Of a stretch of DNA of 64,000 bases, positions 1-12,241 are shown piece by piece. A program made the translations under genes and the position numbers. The notes under the pieces are model-generated. The model saw only the letters and a list, made by a program, of their open reading frames with translations. It was not told the origin of the DNA and did no database searches. The stretch's first letter is position 1. Each line of letters starts with the position of its first letter. Source of the DNA: Rheum nobile (lineage: Eukaryota > Streptophyta > Magnoliopsida > Caryophyllales > Polygonaceae); the NCBI GenBank assembly GCA_027886185.1, contig WOAB01000723.1, positions 1,612,001 through 1,676,000 on the forward strand. The letters run 5' to 3'.

Positions 1-153
1 TTACGAACATCTTCACGAACGTGGAACGGTTAGTTTATAAATATAGTTGCTTTATTTTGGGAATAAGTAGTGTTCAATTCAGTATAAAATAATTGTTCAA
101 CTTGCATAATTTTTATGTTTAAATAATCTACTTATAATAATATAATATTTGTT

Positions 154-1115
154 TTAGGTTTTTCAAGCTATTACTCTTGCGACTATTGATCATATTGATG
201 ATTCTTATGGATGGTACTATAATTCTTACAAACGTTGTAAAAGCAAGGTGCAACCCCAAGAGGAAAAGTTTTGGTGCAAAAAAATGCGAAATCTTGGTTA
301 ACTATGCAGTCCCAAGGTATTGTAAACGATTTAGTATAATGTTTATGGATAAGATATTAATTGCTATTTTTTTATGCAGATTTAGTGTTCAGGTTAGTGT
401 AATTGACGGGTCAGGTATCACTCAATTCACTATATTTGATAGGGAAATTGCTCAATTTTTAAAGAAAATAGTTACAAGCATTATTGAATCCACAAATAAG
501 GTAAGTTATGATCATTATATTCCATAAATATCATTTTTAGTTACTTTATTTATATGATATTAATATATTTAAATTTAATTTTTGTTGTTCTATTTTTTCA
601 GGACGAGGACTTTAATAAAATCCCGAATGATTTAAACGTTTTGGTGAATAAAAAAATGTTGTTCTGAGTTCTTATTTCACAATTCAATATTAGTCGACTT
701 CCATCACCTTCGGCATATACAGTGACAAACATGACTGACGATTCAAGTTTGATTGCAAAATTTGAGCAATCCTCTACAGAATCTGAGGTATGCTACCTAA
801 TTGTTGCTGATTTTTTAAAGTATAAATTTTATACATTATCATTTATTATTACTTATAAAGTTTTATAATTTCTTTAATGTATAGGAAAACCTGGAATCGT
901 GCACCCTAGACAACGATGGTATGTCAAAAATGTTATCAAATGAAATGGCGAGTCCCCGTAAGCGTCGCTATATAAACATCGATGAAGAGGAGGAGAGTAC
1001 TAAATCGGATGAAGAGGAGAGTATAAAAGCTGATGATCATCCTATAATTAATCATGGGGATCACTCAACTACGAGGAAGAGGATTACATTGAAGCATGAA
1101 AAGCTTGATGATTGA
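154..1115 (+). pseudogene. RPA70-like (replication protein A large subunit) C-terminal pseudogene, copy 1
   Basis: Exons at about 154-316, 380-500, 602-787 and 885-1115 have GT..AG borders and read as the C-terminal OB-fold of plant/Helitron-type RPA1. First comes the WYYNSYKRC...FWCKK...CEILV zinc-finger block, then VPRFSVQVSVIDGSG and FTIFDREIAQFL, then a basic/acidic tail (PRKRRYINIDEEEES). Residues that should be Cys in the first zinc-knuckle pair include a Tyr (NSYKRC). Frameshifts near 284 and 667 break the reading frame, so this is a pseudogene. The N-terminal DNA-binding domains are not in the window. RPA proteins bind single-stranded DNA, and many plant Helitrons carry an RPA-like gene next to their Rep/helicase. 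A Helitron helicase on the same strand lies 27 kb downstream. Family assignment is firm; ownership by that Helitron is inference. Confidence 0.75.
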
Positions 1116-1737
1116 AACACTTTTTCATTCAGTTTTGATGTTATTGAATTGTTTTAAGTATGAGTGATTGTTTTCAGTGCATTAAACTTAGTCTATTTCA
1201 GAATTGAGTTATTGCATATTTGTTTTCGTTTCAGTGACTATTGCATTTTTTAGGGTATATCATAGATTTTGTGCTCACACATTTTTGTTCAGAATATTGC
1301 TATTGCAGATTTTACTATTTTTTAATTTTCAATGGTTCTCACCATGAAATACCAATCCTAACAACATTCATCTCCCATCTTTCTCCCTCTATTCTTATCT
1401 TTCCATAATAATAATGAAAGATATGTTTTTTGTAAGTTTGTTTTGGGCAAATATAGAAATATCCATTATGTTGTATATTGACAAAAACTATAAAATTAAT
1501 TTATTTTGTTTAATGATACGAATACTACCATACACGTGTTTTATAAATGTTTCCATACATGTGTTTAAAACTACCATTTAAATGTTTTGTTTAGTTGAAT
1601 TTAAAACTCCAAATTAAAGTAATATATCATACATTTGTTTTATAAATGAATTTATACTCCTAATATTTTATGTTATTTTATGTTGTATGTTTTAGGGTTT
1701 ATGTTTAGGGTAAAGGGTTTTATATTTAGGGTAAAAT
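1116..1737. other. AT-rich flank, no gene seen
   Basis: No coding potential or transposon end is visible in this stretch. At 1690-1735 there are three to four degenerate TTTAGGG (telobox-like) motifs immediately before the LTR start. The same stretch recurs in the second tandem unit at 2731-3352. Confidence 0.6.
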
Positions 1738-1980
1738 TGAAATATGACAACGCGGTATGTATTAATATTTTATTACAGATAGTAATATTAATGTGTTTTC
1801 CTACTACTAGTTGTAGTATGAATGTTGACGAGCGTTATGGATACGGAACCCATATCAATGCTAGAATTATTTTTGGATAACCAATAGGGTATTCCAATTC
1901 TATAAATATATATATTATAATTAAAATAATAATTAGCACAAAAAGACAAAATAAGAATCTTACTCCTTATTTCTTTCATG
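1738..1980 (+). repeat. LTR fragment (first ~243 bp) of the Tekay-like Gypsy element
   Basis: Starts with the same TGAAATATGACAACG as the full LTR at 3353 and stops at the tandem-duplication junction. It is a by-product of the duplication, not an independent insertion. Confidence 0.85.
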
Positions 1981-1994
1981 CTGTTTTTATGCAG

Positions 1995-2730
1995 ATTTAG
2001 TGTTCAGGTTAGTGTAATTGACGGGTCAGGTATCACTCAATTCACTATATTTGATAGGGAAATTGCTCATTTTTTAAAGAAAACAGTTACAAGCATTATT
2101 GAATCCATAAATAAGGTAAGTTATGATCATTATATTCCATAAATATCATTTTTAGTTACTTTATTTATATGATATTAATATATTTAAATTTAATTTTTGT
2201 TGTTCTATTTTTTCAGGACGAGGACTTTAATAAAATCCCGAATGATTTAAACGTTTTGGTGAATAAAAAAATGTTGTTCTGAGTTCTTATTTCACAATTC
2301 AATATTAGTCGACTTCCATCACCTTCGGCATATACAGTGACAAACATGACTGACGATTCAAGTTTGGTTGCAAAATTTGAGCAATCCTCTACAGAATCTG
2401 AGGTATGCTACCTAATTGTTGCTGATTTTTTAAAGTATAAATTTTATACATTATCATTTATTATTACTTATAAAGTTTTACAATTTCTTTAATGTATAGG
2501 AAAACCTGGAATCGTGCACCCTAGACAACGATGGTATGTCAAAAATGTTATCAAATGAAATGGCGAGACCCCGTAAGCGTCGCTATATAAACATCGATGA
2601 AGAGGAGGAGAGTATTAAATCGGATGAAGAGGAGAGTATAAAAGCTGATGATCATCCTATAATTAATCATGGGGATCACTCAACTACGAGGAAGAGGATT
2701 ACATTGAAGCAGGAAAAGCTTGATGATTGA
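1995..2730 (+). pseudogene. RPA70-like C-terminal pseudogene, copy 2 (exons 2-4 only)
   Basis: Exons at 1995-2115, 2217-2402 and 2500-2730 correspond one-to-one to exons 2-4 of copy 1. They carry the OB-fold VSVIDGSG / FTIFDREIAH part and the acidic C-terminal tail. The zinc-finger exon is absent because the duplication began just upstream of the exon-2 acceptor. The same break after KKMLF is present, so the frame was already damaged before duplication. Expression or function is unlikely. Confidence 0.75.
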
Positions 2731-3352
2731 AACACTTTTTCATTCAGTTTTGATGTTATTGAATTGTTTTAAGTATGAATGATTGTTTTCAGTGCATTAA
2801 ACTTAGTCTATTTCAGAATTGAGTTATTGCATATTTGTTTTCGTTTCAGTGACTATTGCATTTTTTAGGGTATATCATAGATTTTGTGCTCACACATTTT
2901 TGTTCAGAATATTGCTATTGCAGATTTTACTATTTTTTAATTTTCAATGGTTCTCACCATGAAATACCAATCCTAACAACATTCATCTCCCATCTTTCTC
3001 CCTCTATTCTTATCTTTCCATAATAATAATGAAAGATATGTTTTTTGTAAGTTTGTTTTGGGCAAATATAGAAATATCCATTATGTTGTATATTGACAAA
3101 AACTATAAAATTAATTTATTTTGTTTAATGATACGAATACTACCATACACGTGTTTTATAAATGTTTCCATACATGTGTTCAAAACTACCATTTAAATGT
3201 TTAGTTTAGTTGAATTTAAAACTCCAAATTAAAGTAATATATCATACATTTGTTTTATAAATGAATTTATACTCCTAATATTTTATGTTATTTTATGTTG
3301 TATGTTTTAGGGTTTATGTTTAGGGTAAAGGGTTTTATATTTAGGGTAAAAT

Positions 3353-6300
3353 TGAAATATGACAACGCGGTATGTATTAATATTTTATTACAGATAGTAA
3401 TATTAATGTGTTTTCCTACTAATAGTTGTAGTATGAATGTTGACGAGCGATATGGATACGGAACCCATATCAATGCTAGAATTATTTCCGGATAACCAAT
3501 AGGGTATTCCAATTCTATAAATATATATATATATATATTATAATTAAAATAATAATTAGCACAAAAAAACAAAATAAGAATCTTACTCATTAAATTCTTC
3601 ATTTTCTTTCATACTTATCTCTTAAAAACTCTAGAAATTTCTTCCTTCTTTTCTTATCATCCCCACCGACCCTCCTTGGCTGCCTCTCCTCCATTTCCAC
3701 CGACCTTCACCTCCATTTTTTTATCTTCCTCCTCACGCCCTAGCTAAGGTGGCTCACCGTCGTTGCCACCGCCAAGGAGTCGTCGCCGTCGTCGTCCTCG
3801 CCAAGGAGTTGCTCGCCTCCTCTGTTTTCCTCTGCCTTCAGCTGCGTCCTCAGCTGTTGAGGGCTGCTACCACTGCTGTACAGATTGGGCATGGTTTAAC
3901 CATCACCCTAGGAGCAACAAACTCTTCCTTCAAGCCCTTGCACCCACCTTTGTTAAGAGTTTTCAAGGTAAAACTTTCCTAGAGTTCTTAAACCTAATCT
4001 CATGATTTGGATATCCTTGTTCAAAATAGGTACTTAGGGTGCAAATGATGATTAAATAGAGGTTAATTGATGTTGTGGAAGACTTAGGTGGATTGGATTT
4101 AAAGATTGAAAGTGGAAGCTTGGAACGTGGGAATTTCTGTGCACTTCTAGAATTTCCGGGAATATTCTGTAATTACTGGGAAGTTGTGGCTGAGGTTGAG
4201 AGGTGACAAATCTTCCTACGAGCATGAGGAATTTTACGGATCTCGATTTGGATGTATACGGAATAAGTTATGACGTATTTCGTGAAGGCTCGACATATGC
4301 GCTCGTATTGTGTTTCCTGCGACGTCTAGTGGACCTCAGATTACAACAAACGGATTAGTTGCGTTGAACGTCATTTGAGGCAAGTTATTGTGAGCGTATG
4401 CGTGTCGTAGTTTAAGTCTAAGATATCATCTTACGCATGACAGTAGATCATCAACCATACATGAATTTTGATTCTCATCATGCATGAATATTGCAGTTAT
4501 GTGTCATTGCTTGATTATGCATCTATATGCCAATATTGAGGATTGCCTTGTTGCTATAAGATGATAATATATTGATTAGGTGTAATGGTTCTTGTAATTG
4601 TGAGTTGCCTTGGGTTTAAAGATCTTGATATTGATTAACATTACATGTTATGCTAGACATCGTCTATGAACACATGTTATAGTTGGTGTTGTTTAAGAAT
4701 ATATGCCATGGTATGATTTGGTGCCGATATAAAATAAGATACGATCTCGATGTTGACCTCCAATGGAGGAAATTTGGTTTGATCATAGTGATAAGGATGC
4801 AAACAGGGAATATGAACTATGCAGGTATATCGTAAATATGATTATATATGAATATTGTGTTTGTAATTGATTTTCGTATATCAGATAAGAATTCCATATT
4901 AAGTGTGCTCTTGATATATCTATATGTGTTGGAGTTTATTTCATTGATGAGTACATATAATGATCTTTCATGTTTATGACTTGCCGGTGTGGTTGTACAA
5001 GTTGTATTATGATCGATATTACGTGTGGACAAGTCGTATTATGGACTTGTCGTGAATCATTGAGATTGATCAATGCATGTTGTGGTTGGACAAGGTGTAT
5101 GGTAGATTTGTTGAGAATCTTTATGATTGATTATTGTAATGATGTGTTTATGGTTTAAGACTTCTGCGGGTAAGGACTGTTCCGAGCCCGCATGATTTTA
5201 AAATGGTTTTAAGTGAATACATCCCCAGATACTCTTCCCGGAGTCTTGGGTTGAGTAAGTCGAGGGAGGTGCTTTACCTGTGTTGTGGAGGGTCGGGTCG
5301 CCTAGCTAACGATGCCGTTTCCGTCCGACAGATAAAGGTATGTACCCACAGTGTGGGTTAGAAGGTATCTTCGTGTCCAAGACAAGCTTGGGCATGTTTT
5401 CGAACGTTTTCGTAAATGATTTTCGAACGTTTTCGTAAATGTTTATTTTACATTGAGTTTTCCTTAAAAGAAAAGTATACTCGGGTATAGGTTTTGAACG
5501 ATGGATCTGAATTTCTGGAAATCTGTGGTTCAGTGGATGCTTTTTGGAATCTGTGACCTGATATTGCAATCCTGTAATTATGGTTATCTGCATTTAGATA
5601 GGTATTTTACCTAATACATGATATTATGTTCATTCAAAATGAATATACCATGGTCCTTGTAATCTTACCTACATCTGCGTATGCACATATAGTTATTTAT
5701 AACATTAGGTTGTAAGGTAATTATGGTATCTACTTATTCAGGATATTTGTTTGTCTGTTGCTTGTAAGTGTTGGTTTTCTGTTTGTAAAATTGTGATTTG
5801 ATTGGAAGTTGACTGTAGTACTCGTGAAGTGTGATGGTTCAAGATATGAGTATGATGTATGTAGGTGTAACCGGCCACTATCGGTAAATCGATAGCGTTG
5901 TGATCGAAATTGTTAATACATTCATGCTATAATCTGTATATCTGTAACTATGAGAGATAGTGAACCCTTAACTTGATGTCTTCAAATATAACCATGTCTA
6001 CATGTCTGTGATTTCTTTACTTTTACTATTACACGTTTATTGCTCATATAACTTGCTAGTCTGGTTGGAGACTAACCCCCATTTTGGTGGGGAACTGGTT
6101 GTGTTGTGTATGGCCCGGATAGCAGGTAGCGCAGTGGGAGCGTAGAGGAGGTCGTGCATATGATGCATATCTAGGATGGGGTTTTGTTTAGGTTTCAGGT
6201 CCTTTTTCAGTATATTTGTTTTGATTAAACTATGTTCGATGGGTCGTGGATGCGTCTGTGTACGCCGACCCATGTGTATATCGAATGTTCATGGAAACCG

Positions 6301-6453
6301 TCTTTTGAATAAGTTTCAAATTTTGGATCCGTCATGGTTTAGGTTGTGAATTTTCACAGGTTAAATTTCTTTCCTTAAATTGCCTAAGGGAATTTCTGCA
6401 GGAAATTCCTGGCGCTATGACTCCCCATTAGTGGTTAATTTTGGGGCGTTACA
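3353..6453 (+). repeat. 5' LTR of Tekay-like Gypsy element
   Basis: Begins TGAAATATGACAACG and ends GGGGCGTTACA, 3101 bp. The end is fixed by the primer-binding site 5 bp further on. Short open frames inside (for example at 3749-4005) are not conserved and are treated as non-coding. Confidence 0.85.
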
Positions 6454-6458
6454 AAAGT

Positions 6459-6470
6459 TGGTATCAGAGC
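6459..6470 (+). other. Primer-binding site, tRNA-iMet type
   Basis: TGGTATCAGAGC, complementary to the 3' end of initiator tRNA-Met, 5 bp after the LTR end. Confidence 0.9.
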
Positions 6471-9400
6471 TCAGGTTTCTAATTCTTGTGGGAATGGGTA
6501 GAACCAGCATCATATGTCGCATCACCATTTCCATGCCTACTGCTTAGGTACTTAAGTTGGACTTCTCTCATAGTAATGTTTGATCTTGTCAGTTTTAACT
6601 TGTATTTTTTAAAGGTTGAGTGTAAGGCTTGTAGAATTTGAAATTTTCATTTTGCAAGGATCGAATTTGATTTATGTAGTACATAGTTTTACTTAATTGA
6701 GTAAAGGGGTGGAGAAATTGTAATTTACAAAGGTCGTACCTATGATTTTCAAATGAGGTTTTCAAGGTTGGAGTTTCAAGAAAATTTCCTGCAAATTCTT
6801 GATCTCTTATTGATTCTGAATGAGGGGTTTCAAACTTACTGGTATATTTTATAGTTTGAGCTTCGTATCTCGGATGAATTTCATATTTCCGTTATGTGTT
6901 AAAACTGGGAAATATTTATCAACTTAGAGGTTATTATTTCTATTTGCTTATTCTTGCTTGATGGAGTGACTTTGTTGGCCTGCATTTTCATTTGATAGTA
7001 AGGTGTATGACGGTCTGACAAACCTTTTGGGCCGAAATTATTCTTTGGGATCGTTTGAAAAGTGTTGGCGACAAGTAAAGTTTTTGAGAAAAAGAAAGGA
7101 TTAAATAGTGGACTATGCATCTGACCTATAATCGATATTATTTTAATAATGGTTGTAGGAGGTGTTTATATATGAATTAGATATAGAATGACATTGTGAT
7201 TTTGGTCATGATTTTCATGTGGAAATTTTTTTGAAGTTAAGGGTATCCTATTGTGGAATTTTATAGTTGGCAGTGACTTGGTGATTATAAAATTTGGAAG
7301 TTGTTACAATTATTGTTGGTTTTAGATTATGGGTGAATCTTACTGGAAAGTTGTAAGATTTTGGATCCTTACCGTTATACTTGGGTTGGTGAGTTATTGT
7401 GTTATGATATTGAGTTTACATTCCTGAGTCATATAATGCTTATTAAGTGTCGGAGACATTTAAGGTTTCTTATGTAATATACTAAGGTATAAAATGGGTG
7501 TGGCCTGAAGGTTAGATGTTATGGGACATATATTTATTGGATGGTACAGTGATCCGCCAAGTGAATGAGTGTACTAAAAAGGGATATTGGGATGGCTAGA
7601 TCGTATGGTTCAATATGAGACTCATAGGAACGTAATTAAATATTTATGATAAGTGTTTGGAAGGTAGTTCACATACTATGTATATAATGTTCACTTCTAA
7701 TGGGAATTAAAGAGTTAGGTGAAAATGGTATCTGTATATAGAGGGAAAGTATGTAACATTGCACATGTTTGTTGAAAAGAGCCTGGACAAAGCTAATACC
7801 CAGTGTGTATCAGTATCACTATGAGACTTTTAATAAGGTTGTGCACCCCTTGAATATGATGATCTTGGGAGAGTTAGAACTATCATTGAGATATTAAGTG
7901 CACAAAATTTAGAGATACAAGTTTTCAGTGATAGGATTCATATTTGATATCAAGTGGAAATATTTTGGGGTATTGAGATATCGAGCTATCTATCTAGTGA
8001 TGCTTCTTTGAAATTTTAAGTGATTTTCTTGAGGTCAAATTCCGGCCGTGGAAGTACTTGTATATTGGATAAATTTTGTACGAGAAGATAAATGTTTTCG
8101 TATCATTAATGAGAAGTAAAGGTTTTGGATATGATTTGTGTAAGGATTTTACCCCTTTTGGGATTCGTGATCTTCTAATGAGCGTGAAAAAGTATTCAAC
8201 GTGTTTATGAAATTGTTTAAGGAAATTGGTTCAGATGTCTTTGTAGAGGAAGTAGATCTTCTTATCAAGATTCGGGATGTTCCGAAGCAAATTTATCGGG
8301 AGAGGATTCTAAGTCATTATCAAATTGTTGATAAGAGTTTCATAATATATGACTATTTTGTCGTCGTTTTAATATTTACTTAGTGATCGGGAGGTTGCTC
8401 CAAATTTCAAAAATTTAAAATCTAATGCCCTAGTCATTTCAGTTTTGTTTATCCTGAACTATTTGAAGAACGGTTATCCAAAGTTGAATTTAAGAAATGG
8501 CAATCTAACTTCGTTGCTAGATACATTCTTAAATGTTTTATACCTTAGTTTTACTTCAAATTTATGTTTTCTAATATACATGGTGGGGTATCTGTGTTAT
8601 CGCACAATCAAGAGATATTTTTCTGAATATCATGACCTTTTGCGTGCTTAATCATATTCTATAGGCGCGTTCTCGTTACATTATTATGCTAGTAATACTT
8701 TCTTCTAAGAGCCTGATATATTGACTTCAGAATGATTTGTTTTCCCTATTGATTTAGAAGATGTCATGATCATTAGTTTGAGATGCATTGGATGTGATGG
8801 ATTGTGAAGTATTTCCTTTTGAATTATTTTATTCAAATTATGTCCATGATGGATATCAATACCATTATATTGACCGAATGATCGTGATGTTGGCATATGA
8901 GTTAAATTCTGAGGGCCTAGTGCTCAATTTTTATACATTAGGAGTGATTTGCACCGATGAATTCCAGGCTGTTTCGTTATCTTAGTGTTTTTGTGCATTG
9001 AACCAAGTCTACAATGTTGTTGTCATTCCATATCTGTATACCTTCATGCTGTAGAGATCTATGTGATTGCGTGTTGATCATACTCTACCGGATGTATGTT
9101 CTTTTAATTGTATTCATGTGATAATTGTTTTTTTTGGGGGGGGGGGGGTATATGTATGTATGTCATGGTTGATAGACAGCGAGAATTTTAGACACTCTGG
9201 TGTAGTAGACCAACCTTATAATTGTTGTGAGCTATTATTTCAGGAGCAAATAGATTTTACCAGGTGGTTGCTATAGGGGATTATGTATATATGGAAAAGT
9301 TTAATACTCATGGAGAAGGCCATTTAAGGATTCATGTTTCGAGGGTTTATAATTTTGAGGATACTCTATGATGATGTTCGGGAATGAATTGAAATGTATG

Positions 9401-9528
9401 ACAGAGAGGTAATTAAAGATTCGAGGGTTATATCCTTGTGATAGAGGTGACTATTGCGAAGTTGAGGATCATAATGGGTTGCTATTATGAACTGCTGGAG
9501 ATCCAGTTTCGAGGATGAAACTTCTTTT
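6471..9528 (+). other. Decayed internal region of Tekay-like element, no intact gene
   Basis: About 3 kb with no open frame above roughly 70 codons and no recognisable zinc knuckle, protease, RT or integrase motif. It is either a very old coding region or a non-autonomous derivative that never carried pol. A T8/G13 homopolymer run sits at 9129-9149. Confidence 0.6.
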
Positions 9529-9541
9529 AAGGGGGGCAGTA
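9529..9541 (+). other. Polypurine tract
   Basis: AAGGGGGGCAGTA directly before the 3' LTR start at 9542; it primes plus-strand synthesis. Confidence 0.85.
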
Positions 9542-9642
9542 TGAAATATCACAACGAGGTGTGTATTAATATTTTATTACAGATAATAATATTAATGTGT
9601 TTTCCTACTACTAATTGTAGTATGAATGTTGACGAGCGTTAC
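9542..9642 (+). repeat. 3' LTR of Tekay-like element, segment 1
   Basis: Matches 3353-3453 of the 5' LTR with several substitutions. It ends in GTTAC, the target-site duplication of the CRM-like insertion. Confidence 0.9.
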
Positions 9643-10346
9643 TGATGCGTTCCTACTAGGATTGAAGGATCTCAGATCTTGTTTGGGAAGTCGCGCGCGT
9701 CTTGCTAGAGGATGATAGGGTGGAATGCGGGCTTTGGAAGGCGGCAGCGGAGGAGAACGACTCGAAAGAGATCGAGTTCTTGGCCGTAGCGTCGGCAGCG
9801 GAGGGATAATCTCGATGAAGATCGAGTGGTGGCTGTAGCGTCGGCGGCGGAGGAAGGGGTTGAGAAGACAGAGAGTGTTTGACGTTCGATCAAAGGGGAG
9901 GAGGCAAATGGCTCTCAATACTCAAGCTTTGATTAAAATGAACGTAACCTAATACAGAAGAACGAGTTGTCCTTTTATGCTAGGTCGCGGGACTCAGATG
10001 GGCCGAGTCTCGATTAGTGGGCCGGCCCACGCGACATGCGGGGAGCACACGCCCCAAAAAGAAATAAAACCATTAATGTCTCAAGAGATTACATTCTGTT
10101 CAAAAAGAACGCGTTCATTGGATGGTGGAGAGAAGACAGACAGAGAACGCGTTCTCTGGGCTTGGTTGAAGACGCTTCAAAGAGAACGCGGTCTCTTGGG
10201 TGCCTTGGCTCTGGACGACGAGAGCGACCAAGGATTACGTCGCGTTGGCGATGGCTTTAGCGCGTGCTCTTGTGATTGGCCCGTCTGAGCGAATGCTCAT
10301 AGCCTCTTCTTCCTCAGAGGCATTCATGGTGGGCAGGGGCGCATCA
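9643..10346 (-). repeat. 3' LTR of CRM-like element (704 bp)
   Basis: Homologous to 16635-17336, and bounded by GTTAC outside and the PPT inside. The outer ~25 bp (U5 end) differ from the other LTR. It contains three palindromes centred on AACGCGTT at about 10111, 10149 and 10188 (for example 10142-10157, arms AGAGAACG). The pol frame enters it from 10346. Confidence 0.9.
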
Positions 10347-10987
10347 CCCTCCCCCACTTGGCTGTGAAGCGTCCCCGCTTCACCTTCATCGAACTCAGGC
10401 TCCACATAAGGCTCCAAGTCGGCGACGTTGAAGGTCGCGTGGACACCGTAGTCTGGTGGCAGCGCGATCTCGTATGCATTGTCCCCAATGGCCTTCACAA
10501 CTTGAAAAGGGCCATCACCACGGGGGGCCAGCTTGGATTTGTGTTTTGTTGGGAAGCGGCCTTTGCGAAGGTGCACCCACACTAAGTCTTCTGGGGCAAA
10601 TATAACGCGGCGGCGCCCACGGTTGTGTTGTGTGGCATATTGTTCAGCGCGGCGCTCTAGCTGTGCCCGCGTTCTTTGGTGCAACTCCTGGATCATCGCG
10701 GCGCGGTTGGCCGCGGTGGGGTGCTCAGTATTCTTCAGTGGGTGCGGTAGCATGTCCAGCGGAGTCAATGGGTTGCTTCCATACACCACTTCAAATGGAG
10801 TGAGCTTTGTGGCTGAGTGCCTGGACCTGTTGTAAGAAAACTCAACAATGGCAAGTAAGTCCTCCCAACGTTTTGGGTTGGATTTGAGCATGGTCCTAAG
10901 CAGGGCTCCTAAGGTTCGATTGGTCACCTCAGTTTGACCATCAGTTTGGGGGTGGTAGCTAGTGGAGTATAAAAGTTTGGTTCCCAA
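10235..10987 (-). pseudogene. Integrase C-terminal part of CRM-like pol, running into the LTR
   Basis: Opens downstream of a TAG stop in the integrase core. It carries the conserved YHPQTDGQTE and NRTLGALLR motifs, the last catalytic Glu region, and a GPF-like module (PRGDGPFQVVKAIGDNAYEI). It ends GPITRARAKAIANAT, 112 nt inside the 3' LTR. In the other LTR the matching stop codon is CAA, so the ancestral frame probably ran a further ~40 codons, to about 10115. Integrase inserts the cDNA into chromatin; in CRM elements the C-terminal region is thought to direct targeting. No canonical chromodomain is seen. Confidence 0.8.
10347..10359 (-). other. Polypurine tract of CRM-like element
   Basis: On the minus strand AAGTGGGGGAGGG directly abuts the 3' LTR. 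Confidence 0.85.
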
Positions 10988-11005
10988 CTTCCCCCAAAGT
11001 GTTCT

Positions 11006-12217
11006 CTAGAAAATTCCTACAAATTTTGTATCACGATCACTCACTACAGTGCGCGGTATCCCATGTAAATGAATCACGTTGTCAAAGAACAACGCGGCGA
11101 TCTCACTAGCAGTATGTGTGGTCTTGCACGCGATGAAATGGGCCATTTTGGAAAACCGGTCTACAACTACAAAGATAGAATCCTTACCCCGGCCAGAGAG
11201 AGGTAAACCTGTGATGAAGTCCATAGACAAATCTTCCCAAGGGCCTAAGGGGATAGGTAGAGGCGCGCAAGGATGAGAAGTGGATTTGGCGCATTGACAT
11301 GTGACACAACTGGTGCAATAGCGCGTCACCTGGGTGGTCATACGCGGCCAAAAGAAATGCTCGTGAAGAGCAGCTAATGTCTTGGTGACCCCAAAATGAC
11401 CGCGTCCTTCATGGGCTTCTTGGATGAGGAGTTTCCTAATTGGGGAGCTAGGAATGCACAAACAGCCTGCTTTGTAAAGGTAACCCTCATGGAAGAAGTA
11501 GGTTTCGAACTCGCGGTCCCTAAGGCATTGTTCGACAATGGGCTTAAAGAAAGGATCAAGCAGATATAAATCTTTAATCAGTGCGAAGCCAAGAAGTTTA
11601 GATTGAAGATGAGTAAGGAGAACATACCTGCGAGAAAGGGCGTCGGCGACCACATTCTCCTTACCTTTTTTATGCACCACCACGTAAGGAAAGGTTTCCA
11701 TAAATTCCACCCAGCGAGCATGGCGGCGGCTCAGGTGTGCTTGACTCTTCAGATAGCTGATGGCCGCGTGGTCCGAATGGATCACGAACTTGCGTGGCCA
11801 CAGGTAGTGCTGCCATGTCTTTAGGACACGAACTAGCGTGTAGAGCTCCTTGTCGTATGTGGGGTAATTCAAGGTGGCCCCAGTGAGCTTCTCGCTAAAG
11901 AACGCGATGGGCCGTTTCTCTTGGTGGAACACTCCACCAATCCCCACATTGGACGCGTCACATTCCACTTCAAAGTGTTTGTTGAAGTCAGGGAGTTGTA
12001 GCAGTGGCGCGTTGCATAGGGCTGCTTTTAACGCGTTGAACGCGTTGTTGTGTGATTCCTTCCAAATCACCGCGACGCCCTTCTTTGTGAGTTCATGTAA
12101 TGGCGCGGCGATGGAGCTGAAGTCGCGAACAAAACGCATGTAGAAGCCAACCAAGCCAAGGAAACTTCTAACCATTGTTAGCGTTGTGGGTGTTGGCCAA
12201 TCTCTGATGGCCTTCAC
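11006..12217 (-). pseudogene. RT thumb, RNase H and integrase core of CRM-like pol
   Basis: About 403 codons. RT connection (SFLGLVGFYMRF) is followed by Gypsy RNase H (FEVECDASNVGIGGV, YPTYDKELYTLVR, FVIHSDHAAISYL, NVVADALSR). Then come the integrase zinc-binding H-x-H/C-x2-C region (HEGRGHFG..., CTSCVTCQCAK) and the catalytic core (WEDLSMDFITGLP, VVVDRFSKMAHF, VVSDRD). Catalytic Asp residues of both enzymes are visible. A TAG stop near 11008 (Trp expected) and a TAA near 12242 (Gln expected) bound this open stretch. It belongs to one polyprotein with the neighbouring pol pieces. Confidence 0.9.
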
Positions 12218-12241
12218 TTTCTCCTCATCAACGCATAGTCC

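Larger units (their letters stand above)
369..3597. repeat. Tandem duplication, two ~1615-bp units
   Basis: Units of about 369-1983 and 1984-3597 match at a constant offset of 1615 bp with only scattered differences. Each contains RPA exons 2-4, the AT-rich 3' flank and the first ~243 bp of a Gypsy LTR. The LTR start is therefore present at both 1738 and 3353, which places the duplication after the LTR element inserted. The junction near 1980-1985 shows a short deletion and a T-rich joint. Confidence 0.9.

Noticed and set aside
3749..4005. Two overlapping frames with plausible N-termini
   Set aside because: Inside an LTR; the second LTR copy (17638-17865) carries indels that break them.
9129..9149. 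T8/G13 homopolymer run (and a G-run at 41366-41382)
   Set aside because: Probably slippage or assembly noise; length differs between LTR copies at the second site. No functional reading offered.
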